Assembly (NCBI RefSeq): GCF_001273755.1
Contig: NZ_LGYA01000001.1
Location: 1,991,526 to 2,055,525 of the forward strand
DNA length: 64,000 bases
Direction of reading: 5' to 3'
DNA from: Peribacillus butanolivorans
GTDB lineage: Bacteria > Bacillota > Bacilli > Bacillales > DSM-1321
Of the stretch, positions 55,121 through 63,744 are shown one piece after another (positions within the stretch are counted from its first letter, which is position 1; every line of letters starts with the position of its first letter). The position numbers were made by a program, and so were the translations under genes. The notes beneath the pieces were generated by a model. It did no database searches and was not told the DNA's origin. It saw only the letters and a program-made list of their open reading frames with translations.

Positions 55121-55163
55121 AACAAAAGCGATGTCGGCCCATTAAGGCGGCACCGCTTTTGTT
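55121..55163 (-). terminator. probable terminator of sspP
   Basis: AACAAAAGCG/CGCTTTTGTT arms 28 bases past the sspP stop, with TTT following on the minus strand. Confidence 0.55.
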
Positions 55164-55190
55164 ATGGAACGAATATATAAGCAGAACCCT

Positions 55191-55334
55191 TTACATATCG
55201 TGACTGCTATTATGTTTCTGACGGGAGTGCTGTCTATTTTTCACCTTATGAGAACCGCTTAGCGGGGCAGGTTGACCTGGGTTATTCCCTTTAGGTGCAT
55301 TTTTCCGAATATCTTTACCATCATTTTTGTTCAT
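55191..55334 (-). CDS. sspP: small acid-soluble spore protein P
   Basis: A 47-residue protein, [16 protein letters not shown] then [14 protein letters not shown] and [10 protein letters not shown] at the end, matching SspP of B. subtilis (48 residues) in length and pattern. It is a minor spore-core protein expressed in the forespore (sigma-G). A strong ribosome binding site (GTAGGAGGG) precedes the ATG. In B. subtilis it follows sspO; here an unrelated plus-strand gene separates the two. Confidence 0.9.
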   Translation of the reverse strand: MNKNDGKDIRKNAPKGNNPGQPAPLSGSHKVKNRQHSRQKHNSSHDM

Positions 55335-55447
55335 GTGCGATCCCTCCTACACCTTAAGATAATCAATCGGTGAAAAATTATTCATATACATATATTTGTA
55401 TACCTCGTACATGCTATGGATGGATACTAATTAAGGAGATGAATCTA

Positions 55448-55711
55448 ATGCAGGATAAACAAGATAAGCGGAGGACTTTTCAAGAAGCTCAGCAAAGCCA
55501 TCAACAAGTAACTGATATGTACTCAGCCATTGAAAAAACGGCGCCGAATTACGGAACAGAATTGAAACATGTGAAGCAGGAAGTAAATGAGGCCATTCAG
55601 CAAATACAATCAGCTTTAGTCACCGCTTCTGAGCATCAGCGAGAACAATTAAAACAATTTGAACAGGATATTCAGGCAATTGTAAATGAAGTCAATTCAG
55701 ACGATTATTGA
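55448..55711 (+). CDS. small coiled-coil protein of unknown function
   Basis: An 87-residue, strongly helical, Gln/Glu-rich protein (RTFQEAQQSHQQVTDMYS, ELKHVKQEVNEAIQQIQSAL, REQLKQFEQDIQAIVNEV) predicted to form a coiled coil, with no cysteine or membrane segment. AAGGAG at 55433 suits the ATG at 55448; the frame is open to 55370 without support. Its position between sspP and sspO, on the opposite strand, suggests a spore-related role, but this is a guess. Confidence 0.65.
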   Translation: MQDKQDKRRTFQEAQQSHQQVTDMYSAIEKTAPNYGTELKHVKQEVNEAIQQIQSALVTASEHQREQLKQFEQDIQAIVNEVNSDDY

Positions 55712-55763
55712 TTTCTATACCTGAAGGCACTAGTAGAAGAGCTTTTTCCCTGTTTTTAGAATA

Positions 55764-55818
55764 GAATAGGCTTTTTGAAGAATGCAGTTCATCTGCATTT
55801 TCAAAAAGCCTTTACTAT
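55764..55818. terminator. bidirectional terminator
   Basis: AGGCTTTTTGAA...ATGCAG and CTGCAT...CAAAAAGCCT pair across a short loop between the convergent coiled-coil gene and sspO. Confidence 0.75.
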
Positions 55819-55838
55819 TTAATTCTAGAATAAGGAAA

Positions 55839-55991
55839 TTATTGGTTTTTCTTTCGTTTTTTATTATTTTGCCTTTGGACCTCGGTTAACGGTGGTTCAT
55901 TTCCTAATTCATCATGGTAACCTGCTCCATTACCCTGTGCTTTTGCAGCGTTCATTCCGGGTATTACATGATTAGCCTTTTGTTTTGCCAT
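55839..55991 (-). CDS. sspO: small acid-soluble spore protein O
   Basis: A 50-residue protein, [20 protein letters not shown] then [20 protein letters not shown] and the basic end NNKKRKKNQ, a clear SspO (CotK). It is a forespore-expressed minor spore protein. The ribosome binding site is GTGGAGGTG. It is divergent from citB, as in B. subtilis. Confidence 0.92.
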   Translation of the reverse strand: MAKQKANHVIPGMNAAKAQGNGAGYHDELGNEPPLTEVQRQNNKKRKKNQ

Positions 55992-56157
55992 TTCGACACC
56001 TCCACTCATAGAGTGTGATAATGGTGAATGATTATGTATGCATTACTAATATGTTTTATTGGAATAATTTATCAGGTATATAATTAGAACATTTTAGAAA
56101 AACAGCATGCAAGTAAGGCTTCCTAAAAGCACTTTAATAAATAAAGGAGATTTTTCT

Positions 56158-56172
56158 ATAAGTCAAACTTAT
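56158..56172 (+). promoter_or_regulatory. CcpC-type dyad upstream of citB
   Basis: ATAA-N7-TTAT, the interrupted dyad bound by the citrate-responsive repressor CcpC at B. subtilis citB. It is centred about 60 bases upstream of the expected start. A second half-site TTAT lies at 56201-56204. Confidence 0.7.
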
Positions 56173-56189
56173 CAAAAACAATAACTTTC

Positions 56190-56219
56190 TTGTTATTTAC
56201 TTATACTCAATTCTATATT
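56190..56219 (+). promoter_or_regulatory. probable citB promoter
   Basis: TTGTTA (56190-56195), an 18-base spacer and TATATT (56214-56219). The start would be near 56226, leaving a leader of about 150 bases. Confidence 0.45.
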
Positions 56220-56376
56220 AGTATTAAGTCGAAGGAAGAGTTAGGGTGGGAGAACAGAGAGAAAATTCGACAAACTAACTTTTTTACTTATATTTATAGT
56301 AGACATGGTTTCAGTGAACCAGGTTTTACTTTTATGTGCAGAATAAGTTCTGACAGTTTAATAGGGGGTAATATTC

Positions 56377-59088
56377 ATGACGAAAAATGACGTATACCAA
56401 GCGCGTAAATCCTTTGAAATTGAAGGGGAACGCTACAACTACTACAGCCTAGACGCTATTGAAAAAGCAGGGGACGGCCAAGTATCACGCCTTCCATATT
56501 CCATTAAAGTCCTACTTGAAGCAGTACTTCGCCAAGTAGACGGAAGAGTAATCACAAAAGAACACGTTGCGAACCTTGCTAAATGGGGAACAAGCGAGCA
56601 ACAAGATATAGATGTTCCGTTCAAGCCTTCACGTGTTATCCTACAAGATTTCACTGGTGTTCCAGTTGTTGTAGATTTAGCTTCTCTACGTAATGCATTC
56701 GCTGCACTTGGTGGAGATCCTGATAAAATCAACCCGGAAATTCCAGTTGACCTTGTAATTGACCACTCTGTACAAGTTGATAAAGCAGGTACAATTGATT
56801 CTCTTGATGCCAATATGGATCTTGAATTCGAACGTAATGCAGAGCGTTACCAGTTCCTAAGCTGGGCTCAAAAATCATTCAACAACTACCGTGCGGTTCC
56901 ACCAGCAACTGGTATCGTTCACCAAGTTAACCTTGAGTACCTTGCGAACGTAGTACATGCGGTTGAAACTCCAAACGGCGACTTTGAAGTATTCCCTGAC
57001 TCTGTATTCGGTACAGATTCACATACTACAATGATCAACGGTATTGGTGTTCTTGGTTGGGGTGTCGGCGGTATCGAGGCAGAAGCAGGTATGCTTGGAC
57101 AGCCTTCATACTTCCCAGTACCAAAAGTAGTTGGTGTGAAACTAACTGGTCAACTTCCTAAAGGAACAACAGCTACTGACCTTGCATTGAAAGTAACTCA
57201 GGTTCTTCGTGCACACGGCGTAGTTGGTAAATTTGTTGAGTTCTACGGCCCTGGAGTAGGATATCTTCCACTTGCTGACCGTGCAACAATTGCTAACATG
57301 GCTCCTGAATACGGTGCTACAGTTGGTTTCTTCCCAGTTGATGCAGAAGCCATCGATTACATGCGCTTAACAGGCCGTGATGAAAAACAAATTAAAGTTG
57401 TTGAATCTTACTGCAAAGAAAATGGATTGTTCTACTCTCCTGAAAACGAAGATCCAGCTTACAATGATGTTGTGGAAATCGACCTTTCAGCAATTGAACC
57501 AAACCTTTCAGGCCCTAAACGCCCACAAGATTTGATTCCACTTTCTCAAATGAAACAATCTTTCCATGATGCTATCAATGCACCTATGGGTAACCAAGGT
57601 TTCGGCATGGACAATTCTGAATTGGATAAAGAAGTAACTGTTAAATTTGCCGATGGTAAAGAAACGGTAATGAAAACAGGCGCGATCGCAATTGCTGCAA
57701 TCACAAGCTGTACAAATACTTCTAACCCATACGTAATGCTTGGAGCAGGTCTTATTGCTAAAAAAGCAGTTGAAAAAGGCTTGACTGTTCCGGATTATGT
57801 AAAAACATCATTAGCACCAGGTTCTAAAGTTGTTACTGGTTACCTTCGTGATGCAGGTCTTCAACCATACCTTGATCAATTAGGATTCAACGTAGTTGGT
57901 TACGGATGTACAACATGTATCGGTAACTCAGGTCCATTAGCGGACGAAATCGAAGCAGCAGTTGCTGAAGCAGATCTTCTAGTAACTTCAGTACTTTCTG
58001 GTAACCGTAACTTCGAAGGTCGTATTCATCCACTAGTGAAAGCAAACTACCTTGCTTCTCCAACTTTGGTTGTGGCATATGCACTTGCAGGTACTGTGGA
58101 CTTCGATCTTAACAATGATTCACTTGGTAAAGATAAAGACGGCAACGATGTGTATCTTGCTGATATCTGGCCATCACAAGAAGAAGTTAATGCTGCTGTT
58201 AAAGCAACAGTTACACCGGAATTATTCCGTAAAGAATACGAAACAGTATTCAACGATAACAAACGTTGGAATGAAATCCAAACAAGCAACGAAGCAATTT
58301 ACGCTTTCGATTCTAAATCAACATACATTCAAAATCCTCCATTCTTTGAAGGATTATCACCAGAACCAGGTTCAGTTAACCCACTTTCTGGCTTGCGCGT
58401 AGTAGGTAAATTCGGTGATTCAGTAACAACTGACCACATTTCTCCTGCAGGTGCTATCGGTAAAGATACACCAGCTGGTATCTACCTTCGTGAAAACGGT
58501 GTGAAACCACGTGACTTTAACTCTTATGGTTCTCGTCGTGGTAACCATGAAGCAATGATGCGTGGAACTTTCGCTAACATTCGTATCCGTAACCAAGTCG
58601 CTCCAGGTACAGAAGGTGGTTACACTACTTACTGGCCAACAGGCGATGTAATGGCTATCTATGATGCTTGTATGAAATACAAAGCTGATGGAACAGGTCT
58701 TGCAGTTATTGCTGGTAAAGACTACGGTATGGGAAGCTCTCGTGACTGGGCTGCAAAAGGTACTAACCTTCTTGGCATCAAAACAGTTATCGCTGAAAGC
58801 TTCGAACGTATTCACCGTTCTAACCTTGCGTTAATGGGTGTTCTTCCTCTTCAATTCAAAGAAGGCGAAAACGCTGAAACACTAGGATTAACTGGTAAAG
58901 AAGCGATTGCTGTTAAAATCGACGAAACAGTTAAACCACGTGATATCGTAACAGTTACAGCTACTGATGAAGCTGGAAACGTAAAAGAATTTGATGTACT
59001 TGTTCGTTTCGACTCTGAAATCGAAATCGACTACTACCGTCACGGTGGTATCCTTCAAATGGTATTACGTAATAAATTAAAAGGCTAA
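56377..59088 (+). CDS. citB: aconitate hydratase (aconitase)
   Basis: A 903-residue tricarboxylic-acid-cycle enzyme that interconverts citrate and isocitrate through a [4Fe-4S] cluster. The cluster cysteines lie in [12 protein letters not shown] and [32 protein letters not shown] and [13 protein letters not shown] are substrate-binding parts. In bacilli the iron-free form also binds mRNA. The ribosome binding site is AGGGGGT. Codon choice is strongly biased towards highly expressed codons, unlike the neighbouring genes. Regulation by CcpC is indicated by the upstream dyad. Confidence 0.98.
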   Translation: MTKNDVYQARKSFEIEGERYNYYSLDAIEKAGDGQVSRLPYSIKVLLEAVLRQVDGRVITKEHVANLAKWGTSEQQDIDVPFKPSRVILQDFTGVPVVVDLASLRNAFAALGGDPDKINPEIPVDLVIDHSVQVDKAGTIDSLDANMDLEFERNAERYQFLSWAQKSFNNYRAVPPATGIVHQVNLEYLANVVHAVETPNGDFEVFPDSVFGTDSHTTMINGIGVLGWGVGGIEAEAGMLGQPSYFPVPKVVGVKLTGQLPKGTTATDLALKVTQVLRAHGVVGKFVEFYGPGVGYLPLADRATIANMAPEYGATVGFFPVDAEAIDYMRLTGRDEKQIKVVESYCKENGLFYSPENEDPAYNDVVEIDLSAIEPNLSGPKRPQDLIPLSQMKQSFHDAINAPMGNQGFGMDNSELDKEVTVKFADGKETVMKTGAIAIAAITSCTNTSNPYVMLGAGLIAKKAVEKGLTVPDYVKTSLAPGSKVVTGYLRDAGLQPYLDQLGFNVVGYGCTTCIGNSGPLADEIEAAVAEADLLVTSVLSGNRNFEGRIHPLVKANYLASPTLVVAYALAGTVDFDLNNDSLGKDKDGNDVYLADIWPSQEEVNAAVKATVTPELFRKEYETVFNDNKRWNEIQTSNEAIYAFDSKSTYIQNPPFFEGLSPEPGSVNPLSGLRVVGKFGDSVTTDHISPAGAIGKDTPAGIYLRENGVKPRDFNSYGSRRGNHEAMMRGTFANIRIRNQVAPGTEGGYTTYWPTGDVMAIYDACMKYKADGTGLAVIAGKDYGMGSSRDWAAKGTNLLGIKTVIAESFERIHRSNLALMGVLPLQFKEGENAETLGLTGKEAIAVKIDETVKPRDIVTVTATDEAGNVKEFDVLVRFDSEIEIDYYRHGGILQMVLRNKLKG

Positions 59089-59102
59089 TTTAAGCTTTTG
59101 AG

Positions 59103-59139
59103 AAGCGGCAAACCTACATGCTAGGTTTGCCGCTTTTTT
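59103..59139 (+). terminator. terminator of citB
   Basis: AAGCGGCAAACCT/AGGTTTGCCGCTT stem followed by a T run. Confidence 0.92.
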
Positions 59140-59308
59140 GTGTCAAGATTATGAAATACTGGAATAATATATAGTGATTTTTAGGAATAACGCTTTTCTG
59201 AATATGCATTTATTGATAAGATGGAAGAGGTTAGTGGAAATGGAAGTAAGTTGTTCTATTTCTGGAATTGAACAAATATTATATTGTAATGGGACTAGGG
59301 GGACGAGT

Positions 59309-59842
59309 ATGCTTAAAAAAATTATTGCCTCGGTGGTCTTACTGTCACTGTTTACGATAGCAATCGTGCAAGCGATGGATAATAAACCGGATAAAAATGC
59401 TGAAAATGATTCCCTGGGTGGACTTAAAATTGGTGCAGCGGCACCAGATTTCTCCCTAAAGACGCTCGATGGCAAGCAGGTTAATTTGTCGGACTATAAA
59501 GGGAAAAAAGTAATGCTGAACTTCTGGGCTACGTGGTGCCCGCCTTGTAAAAAGGAAATGCCAGATATGCAGAAATATTCGCAACAGGCAGGAGATGATG
59601 TCGTCATCCTAGCTGTCAACATTGATCCGGAAAATGATGTACAAGCATTTGTTGAGGATAATGGCATCACTTTTACCATTCCTTTAGACAGTCAGAGTGC
59701 AAAAAACCCGGTAAATGAGCGTTATAAAATTCTTAGTATTCCGACGACGTACTTTATCGACAGTAAGGGTATTATCAGAAATAAAGTTATTTCAGCGATG
59801 CAGCTTAAAGATATGGAACGAAACATCAATAGCATCAAGTGA
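59309..59842 (+). CDS. yneN: thiol-disulfide oxidoreductase, YneN/ResA-like
   Basis: A 177-residue membrane-anchored thioredoxin-fold protein. An N-terminal hydrophobic anchor (residues 1-22) is followed by an extracytoplasmic domain with the redox motif WATWCPPCKKEMP and the cis-Pro segment SIPTTYFID. It probably acts outside the membrane in spore-envelope or cytochrome maturation, like ResA/StoA/YneN. The ATG at 59309 has AGGGGGA; the frame extends 45 codons upstream with no signal. Synteny with B. subtilis citB-yneN supports the name. Confidence 0.88.
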   Translation: MLKKIIASVVLLSLFTIAIVQAMDNKPDKNAENDSLGGLKIGAAAPDFSLKTLDGKQVNLSDYKGKKVMLNFWATWCPPCKKEMPDMQKYSQQAGDDVVILAVNIDPENDVQAFVEDNGITFTIPLDSQSAKNPVNERYKILSIPTTYFIDSKGIIRNKVISAMQLKDMERNINSIK

Positions 59843-59869
59843 CGGAATCCTTATGGGGTTCCGTATTTT
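59841..59869 (+). terminator. terminator of yneN
   Basis: ACGGAATCC/GGGGTTCCGT stem with seven T. Confidence 0.85.
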
Positions 59870-60023
59870 TTTATATAGTTGGTATTGATTTAGCTTATAT
59901 GTAACAAATTTGTCATAAATTAATTGAAAAATCAAAAAAATTATTAAAAATAAGGTTAATGCCTATGAAAATGGGTTAAAGTATAGAGGGTGATATAAAG
60001 GGGTGTTTATAAATATAAATAAC

Positions 60024-60038
60024 TGATAATTATGACAA
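60024..60038 (+). promoter_or_regulatory. possible Fur box
   Basis: TGATAAT-T-ATGACAA matches the first half of the 7-1-7 Fur consensus perfectly and the second half partly. It lies 86 bases upstream of an FbpB-like gene, a family that is Fur-regulated in B. subtilis. Confidence 0.35.
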
Positions 60039-60123
60039 TTTAAAGAATTCGCACCATATAGTCATAATTTTACGTTAATTGGGTAATGCTGAACATTATA
60101 TTATGAACAAGTAGGTGAAAAGC

Positions 60124-60252
60124 ATGAAAAAAAGAAAACGGACGTTTGAAGAATTGATTAAAGAAAATAAAAAAGAATTGTTGATGGACGTTAAACAAAT
60201 GGAAAGACTTGAAGAACGACTTGAGAAAAAACATATGCAAAAGGCTGAATAA
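60124..60252 (+). CDS. FbpB-like small basic protein
   Basis: A 42-residue basic protein (KKRKRTFEELIKENKKELL, then MERLEERLEKK), helical and highly charged. It matches the Fur-regulated basic protein FbpB family. In B. subtilis FbpB helps the small RNA FsrA repress iron-rich proteins, including aconitase. Its place 1 kb downstream of citB and a possible Fur box agree with that. GTAGGTGAAAAGC precedes the ATG. A strong terminator follows. Confidence 0.7.
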   Translation: MKKRKRTFEELIKENKKELLMDVKQMERLEERLEKKHMQKAE

Positions 60253-60276
60253 CCATTATAAGGGCTTTCTTTCGAA

Positions 60277-60325
60277 AAAAAGAGCCAGCACATTGAAGTT
60301 TTCTTCAAAGTGCTGGCTCTTTTTC
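60277..60325 (+). terminator. terminator of the FbpB-like gene
   Basis: AAGAGCCAGCAC/GTGCTGGCTCTT stem followed by T; likely active in both directions. Confidence 0.9.
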
Positions 60326-60416
60326 GATTTAGTTGAAAAATATGGAGCTTTTTCAAAAACTGGCACTCATGAATTTCAGCTTTTTTAACAATGATAAGGT
60401 AAGGAGGCGATTAAAA

Positions 60417-60560
60417 ATGGGTAATCCTAAAAAAGATTCTAAACACTTTAGACCAAGCCATCTTGGTATGCAACCGAGAGCAGCAGGAGGAAATAACGGA
60501 AAGCAAATGCAGGATAAATCGGGCAAGCATCCTCAGGTTATTCAAACTAAGGGCGAATAA
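60417..60560 (+). CDS. sspN: small acid-soluble spore protein N
   Basis: A 47-residue protein, [17 protein letters not shown] then [18 protein letters not shown], matching SspN of B. subtilis (48 residues). It is a forespore-specific minor spore protein. AAGGAGGCGA precedes the ATG at 60417; the open frame from 60333 starts inside the preceding terminator and is rejected. In B. subtilis it forms an operon with tlp, which also follows here. Confidence 0.92.
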   Translation: MGNPKKDSKHFRPSHLGMQPRAAGGNNGKQMQDKSGKHPQVIQTKGE

Positions 60561-60632
60561 ACTGCTTTAAATTTAATACTTGTAATAATATTATGTTTTA
60601 CAAAAAAATAACATGAATTGAGGCGATAGAAA

Positions 60633-60884
60633 ATGGGCTCATTTAAACACAATCCAGACAACCGATTAGATAATGTTGAAAAACTTCAGGATGCAATTCA
60701 GAATACAGAAGAGAACATAAATGCTGCAAATGAAACATTGTCATTCTCTTCATCGGGCGATAAAGAGGCGATAAGGGCAAAGAACGAACGAAGGAAAGAG
60801 AGTATTGCTGGCATGATGTCAGAAGTAGAAGATGAACAACAAGCTCGTGAAAGAGGTTATAAAACGGATAATGAATTAGAATAA
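60633..60884 (+). CDS. tlp: thioredoxin-like spore protein Tlp
   Basis: An 83-residue hydrophilic protein (KHNPDNRLDNVEKLQDAIQN, then EAIRAKNERRKESIAGMMSE). It is the Tlp family, a small acid-soluble spore-core protein named for thioredoxin-like resemblance but lacking a CxxC motif. It follows sspN by 72 bases with its own ribosome binding site and ends in a strong terminator. Confidence 0.92.
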   Translation: MGSFKHNPDNRLDNVEKLQDAIQNTEENINAANETLSFSSSGDKEAIRAKNERRKESIAGMMSEVEDEQQARERGYKTDNELE

Positions 60885-60888
60885 ATAT

Positions 60889-60928
60889 GAAAGGGGGAGA
60901 AAGAAGTGGTCTTTCTCCCCCTTTCTTT
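60889..60928 (+). terminator. terminator of sspN-tlp
   Basis: GAAAGGGGGAGAAAG/CTTTCTCCCCCTTTC stem with a 3' T run. Confidence 0.92.
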
Positions 60929-61056
60929 AATGATTTTTCGTCTTTGGATGATGGATAAAGAATGGAAGTGTAAAAAATGGGCTAATTTCCTTAAATGAAA
61001 GTTGGCCGGAAGTTATGGTAAAATGTATATTGCAATAGAAATGAAAGTGGGGAATT

Positions 61057-61482
61057 ATGATGTTGATTGCTGAAAATGAAATTGAGGTTCGATATGCAGA
61101 GACAGATCAAATGGGTGTTGTGTACCATGCTAATTATCTTGTATGGATGGAACTTGGCAGGACGAAATTGATCAATGATTTAGGCTTTTATTATGCTGAT
61201 ATGGAGGCGGTTGGTATCCTCTCGCCTGTCATGGATATCCAGGCTTCATATAAAATACCTGTTCGCTATGGTGATAAGGTTAAGATAAAGACTTGGATTG
61301 AAAAGTATGATGGTCTGCGTGTCATTTATGGATATGAAATCATTAACGGGGAAAATGAAGTATCGGCAACCGGCCAGTCATCACATGTTTGCGTTAAAAA
61401 GGACAACTTCCGGCCTATATCTATTAAACGTATGTTCCCTGATTGGCATGAGGCCTATGAGCAAAATAAAAAACCGGATTAA
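61057..61482 (+). CDS. yneP: acyl-CoA thioesterase, YneP/YbgC family
   Basis: A 141-residue hot-dog thioesterase. The 4-hydroxybenzoyl-CoA thioesterase motif VRYAETDQMGVVYHANYLVW contains the catalytic Asp. It hydrolyses short or aromatic acyl-CoA esters; the physiological substrate is unknown. AGTGGGGAAT precedes two successive ATG codons. Synteny (yneP-yneQ-yneR after tlp) matches B. subtilis. Confidence 0.88.
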   Translation: MMLIAENEIEVRYAETDQMGVVYHANYLVWMELGRTKLINDLGFYYADMEAVGILSPVMDIQASYKIPVRYGDKVKIKTWIEKYDGLRVIYGYEIINGENEVSATGQSSHVCVKKDNFRPISIKRMFPDWHEAYEQNKKPD

Positions 61483-61516
61483 CTAATGTAATTACATAAT
61501 TTGAGGTGAATTAAGG

Positions 61517-61810
61517 ATGGCGTTTGGGATAAAACGGGTAGACGTAGTAGCCTGGAAGCAGCAAATTGATCAGGGACAAATTGCATTTCTGACTCATTAT
61601 TGGCTCGATGATCGCTTTCCTGGTTGTAAGACCGTGACAAAAGTTGGGTGCAATGATTTAGAACGATTAGCAGAGTGGGGCAAAAAATACGGACTGAAAA
61701 AAGAATGGATTCATCACCGGAAGGATGGTTATTCTCATTTTGATCTATTGGGGGCTAGGCAAAAGGAAATTCTTAAAGCCGAGGATATTAAAGAAAGGCT
61801 GGTCAATTGA
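61517..61810 (+). CDS. yneQ: YneQ-like conserved protein
   Basis: A 97-residue soluble protein (WKQQIDQGQIAFLTHYWLDD, then KKEWIHHRKDGYSHFDL). It contains several conserved aromatic and His residues, and its family function is unknown to me. It follows yneP by 34 bases with a GAGGTGAA ribosome binding site, so the two are probably co-transcribed. It is convergent with yneR. Confidence 0.75.
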   Translation: MAFGIKRVDVVAWKQQIDQGQIAFLTHYWLDDRFPGCKTVTKVGCNDLERLAEWGKKYGLKKEWIHHRKDGYSHFDLLGARQKEILKAEDIKERLVN

Positions 61811-61853
61811 ATAGGGAATTTTGCAACAGCAGTCTACACCGCTGCTGCATGTA

Positions 61854-62150
61854 TTAAGCACTTTTTTCGTAATGAAATTCAGGCTCAGTTAGTTTTTCAT
61901 TAAAGGTGATAAGTAAATCGTGACCATCGAAGTACCAGATATCTTTTTCTTCCACATAGAAAGTAATCTTATTCAATGTAGTTGCCGCTGCCACAGCTTC
62001 AGGTTCTTCTATCATGATACCTAATGAAAAGCCGCTTTGAAGGGAACTATGTCCTCCATATCTTACATAAAAGCGCAAATGAGAGCCTTCCTGAAGCTCT
62101 AACTCATCGCTATACCACTTAGCAGCTTGTTCGGAAATTGTTAGTTTCAT
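61854..62150 (-). CDS. yneR: HesB/YneR-like protein without Fe-S cysteines
   Basis: A 98-residue protein with the A-type (HesB/IscA) fold outline (MKLTISEQAAKWYSDEL, RFYVRYGGHSSLQSGFSLG), but with no cysteine at all. It cannot therefore bind a cluster as A-type carriers do. It is the YneR subfamily of bacilli, function unknown. A GAAGGAG ribosome binding site lies upstream on the minus strand. Confidence 0.82.
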   Translation of the reverse strand: MKLTISEQAAKWYSDELELQEGSHLRFYVRYGGHSSLQSGFSLGIMIEEPEAVAAATTLNKITFYVEEKDIWYFDGHDLLITFNEKLTEPEFHYEKSA

Positions 62151-62240
62151 ACAAATTCTCCTTCCCAGAGGTTCGCTATTTAAGTATAAAGTAATTATAT
62201 AGCAGATGCGAATATTGTGCGCTATAGAAAGGAAATCGCT

Positions 62241-62738
62241 ATGGAGATTATATACAATATTTGTTTTATTACTCGAAAAAAATCTGGCAAAAATGAAGTC
62301 TTAATGCTTTTTCGCAAAAAAGAGCCAAATAAACATAAATGGAATGGTGTAGGCGGGAAAATTGAACCAGGTGAAACAATCGATGAGTCGATGGAACGAG
62401 AAATTATTGAAGAAACTGGTTTGAAGGTAAAAGGACTGACCTTTCGTGGGATTGTGACATGGAATCAAACGGGAGGAATGTATGTATACCGAGCCGAAGA
62501 TACAGGGGGTGGACTTCTAGCTTGCGATGAAGGAGAACTTGCCTGGAAGCCATATCAATGGGTTATGGAGGCAGATGAAGTTGTGCCCAACATAAAGTAT
62601 TATCTAAGCGATATTTTACTGGATGACCCTCCATACGAATTTGCTTGTACATATGAAAACAATCTTTTACTCTCCGTTAAAAAGAAGCCATTGCCTAACA
62701 TGAAAAAAATTATTTCTCCAACTAAAATCCGCCTTTGA
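62241..62738 (+). CDS. Nudix hydrolase, 8-oxo-dGTP diphosphatase-like
   Basis: A 165-residue Nudix enzyme with a complete Nudix box from GKIEPGETIDES to REIIEETGL, which binds the metal and cleaves nucleoside diphosphate linkages. FNGVGGK-like WNGVGGK ahead of the box is typical of MutT/MTH1-like proteins. AAAGGAAATC fits the ATG at 62241; the GTG at 62217 is in frame but unsupported. It probably cleans oxidised nucleotides, though the substrate is not proven by sequence. Confidence 0.85.
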   Translation: MEIIYNICFITRKKSGKNEVLMLFRKKEPNKHKWNGVGGKIEPGETIDESMEREIIEETGLKVKGLTFRGIVTWNQTGGMYVYRAEDTGGGLLACDEGELAWKPYQWVMEADEVVPNIKYYLSDILLDDPPYEFACTYENNLLLSVKKKPLPNMKKIISPTKIRL

Positions 62739-62752
62739 GCGGTTTTTTTTTG
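62726..62752 (+). terminator. terminator of the Nudix gene
   Basis: AATCCGC/GCGGTTT hairpin overlapping the stop codon, followed by nine T. Confidence 0.8.
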
Positions 62753-62933
62753 AATTCAACGGAAGTATTTATTATGTCCTTAGCTATATAACATAAATTG
62801 GTAGATGAATATTTGGAATATTGGTATTATAGTGAGTTAAGCAAGCTTTTTATAGTTCCAAGAGGATTATTTCGGAAACTATACAATGTGAAGATATAGT
62901 GATAGATCATCTTATTTAGAGGGGGTAGCTGAT

Positions 62934-63278
62934 TTGCGGAAAACAGAGCTGCTAAAAGGGAGTACGGAGATGGTGCTGCTTTCACTATTAGCTCAAAAGG
63001 ATATGTATGGGTATGAAATGATTGAACAGCTTAAACAGTTAAGTGATGGCTATTTGCATTATAAAGAAGGTATGCTATACCCCGCTTTAAAAAGGCTTGA
63101 AGTGAAAGAGTATCTAATAAGTTATTGGCGAGATTCTTTAGAAGGTCCTAAAAGAAAATACTATTATGCGACGAAATTGGGTGTTGCTCAATTTCAAGTT
63201 CAATGGGAAGAGTGGAAGACCTTTCAAGATGTAATCGGTAAGGTTGTTTCACCTATCTATGAGCGCACACAAAAATAG
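62934..63278 (+). CDS. PadR-family transcriptional regulator
   Basis: A 114-residue winged-helix protein starting at TTG behind GAGGGGGTAG. The N-terminal segment STEMVLLSLLAQKDMYGYEM and the wing region EGMLYPALKRLEVKEYLISY, then GPKRKYYYATKLG, are characteristic of PadR repressors of subfamily 2 (short). They usually repress a neighbouring transporter or stress gene; none is adjacent here, so the target is unknown. The stop is part of a bidirectional terminator. Confidence 0.88.
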   Translation: MRKTELLKGSTEMVLLSLLAQKDMYGYEMIEQLKQLSDGYLHYKEGMLYPALKRLEVKEYLISYWRDSLEGPKRKYYYATKLGVAQFQVQWEEWKTFQDVIGKVVSPIYERTQK

Positions 63279-63305
63279 CTGCAATGTCTGCAGCTACTTT
63301 GTTTT
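63277..63305. terminator. bidirectional terminator
   Basis: AGCTGCA-ATGTC-TGCAGCT stem overlaps the stop of the PadR gene and ends next to the stop of the minus-strand gene. T-rich on both sides. Confidence 0.75.
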
Positions 63306-63437
63306 TTCTTTGGCTTCAGCCTCAGCCAGCTTTTTCAGCAAGATGGGCGTGGGCATATGCATGATTTGCTCTAATGGCATGTTGAGAGATTCAGATAACT
63401 TTAATGCGGTTTCAGTTGATATTTGTAATGGTTTCAT
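63294..63437 (-). CDS. YycC-like small protein
   Basis: A 47-residue protein, MKPLQISTETALKLSESLN, then PLEQIMHMPTPILLKKLAEA and a charged tail. It matches the YycC family of small bacillar proteins, function unknown. AGGAGAAGAGCC precedes the ATG at 63437. It is convergent with padR. Confidence 0.75.
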   Translation of the reverse strand: MKPLQISTETALKLSESLNMPLEQIMHMPTPILLKKLAEAEAKEKTK

Positions 63438-63718
63438 GGCTCTTCTCCTAAAGACGATTTTTGATTAGTTCTAGTGTAGCCTCTATGCTTCAATTATTCA
63501 ATCCTTATGAGGGCAATTTGCATGATTCAATCAGTCTTCTGCTTCCGCTAGTAGGTAGGAGATTAAAGGGTGAAACGTAATACTGCTGAACATATTTAAT
63601 CTTAACAATGAAGTTTGTTAAAAACATAATGATTTAGAAAATTGGAAATTCTGCGGAAAAGGTGTTAGGGCATGCCAGGATTCTGAAACATTTGGCCTAT
63701 TAATTTTAGAATAGAAAT
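63438..63718. other. intergenic region, no gene seen
   Basis: Nothing recognisable lies between the YycC-like gene and the terminator at 63719. Presumably it holds the promoter of the small minus-strand gene. Confidence 0.35.
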
Positions 63719-63744
63719 AAGCCCGTAAAGACGGGCTTTTATTT
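63719..63744 (+). terminator. terminator that is the intron target site
   Basis: AAGCCCGT-AAAG-ACGGGCTT stem followed by TTATTT, ending exactly where the group II intron starts. Confidence 0.85.

Noticed and set aside
56190..56390. 66-codon plus-strand ORF before citB
   Set aside because: It overlaps the citB promoter, leader and start codon, has no ribosome binding site and no family resemblance.
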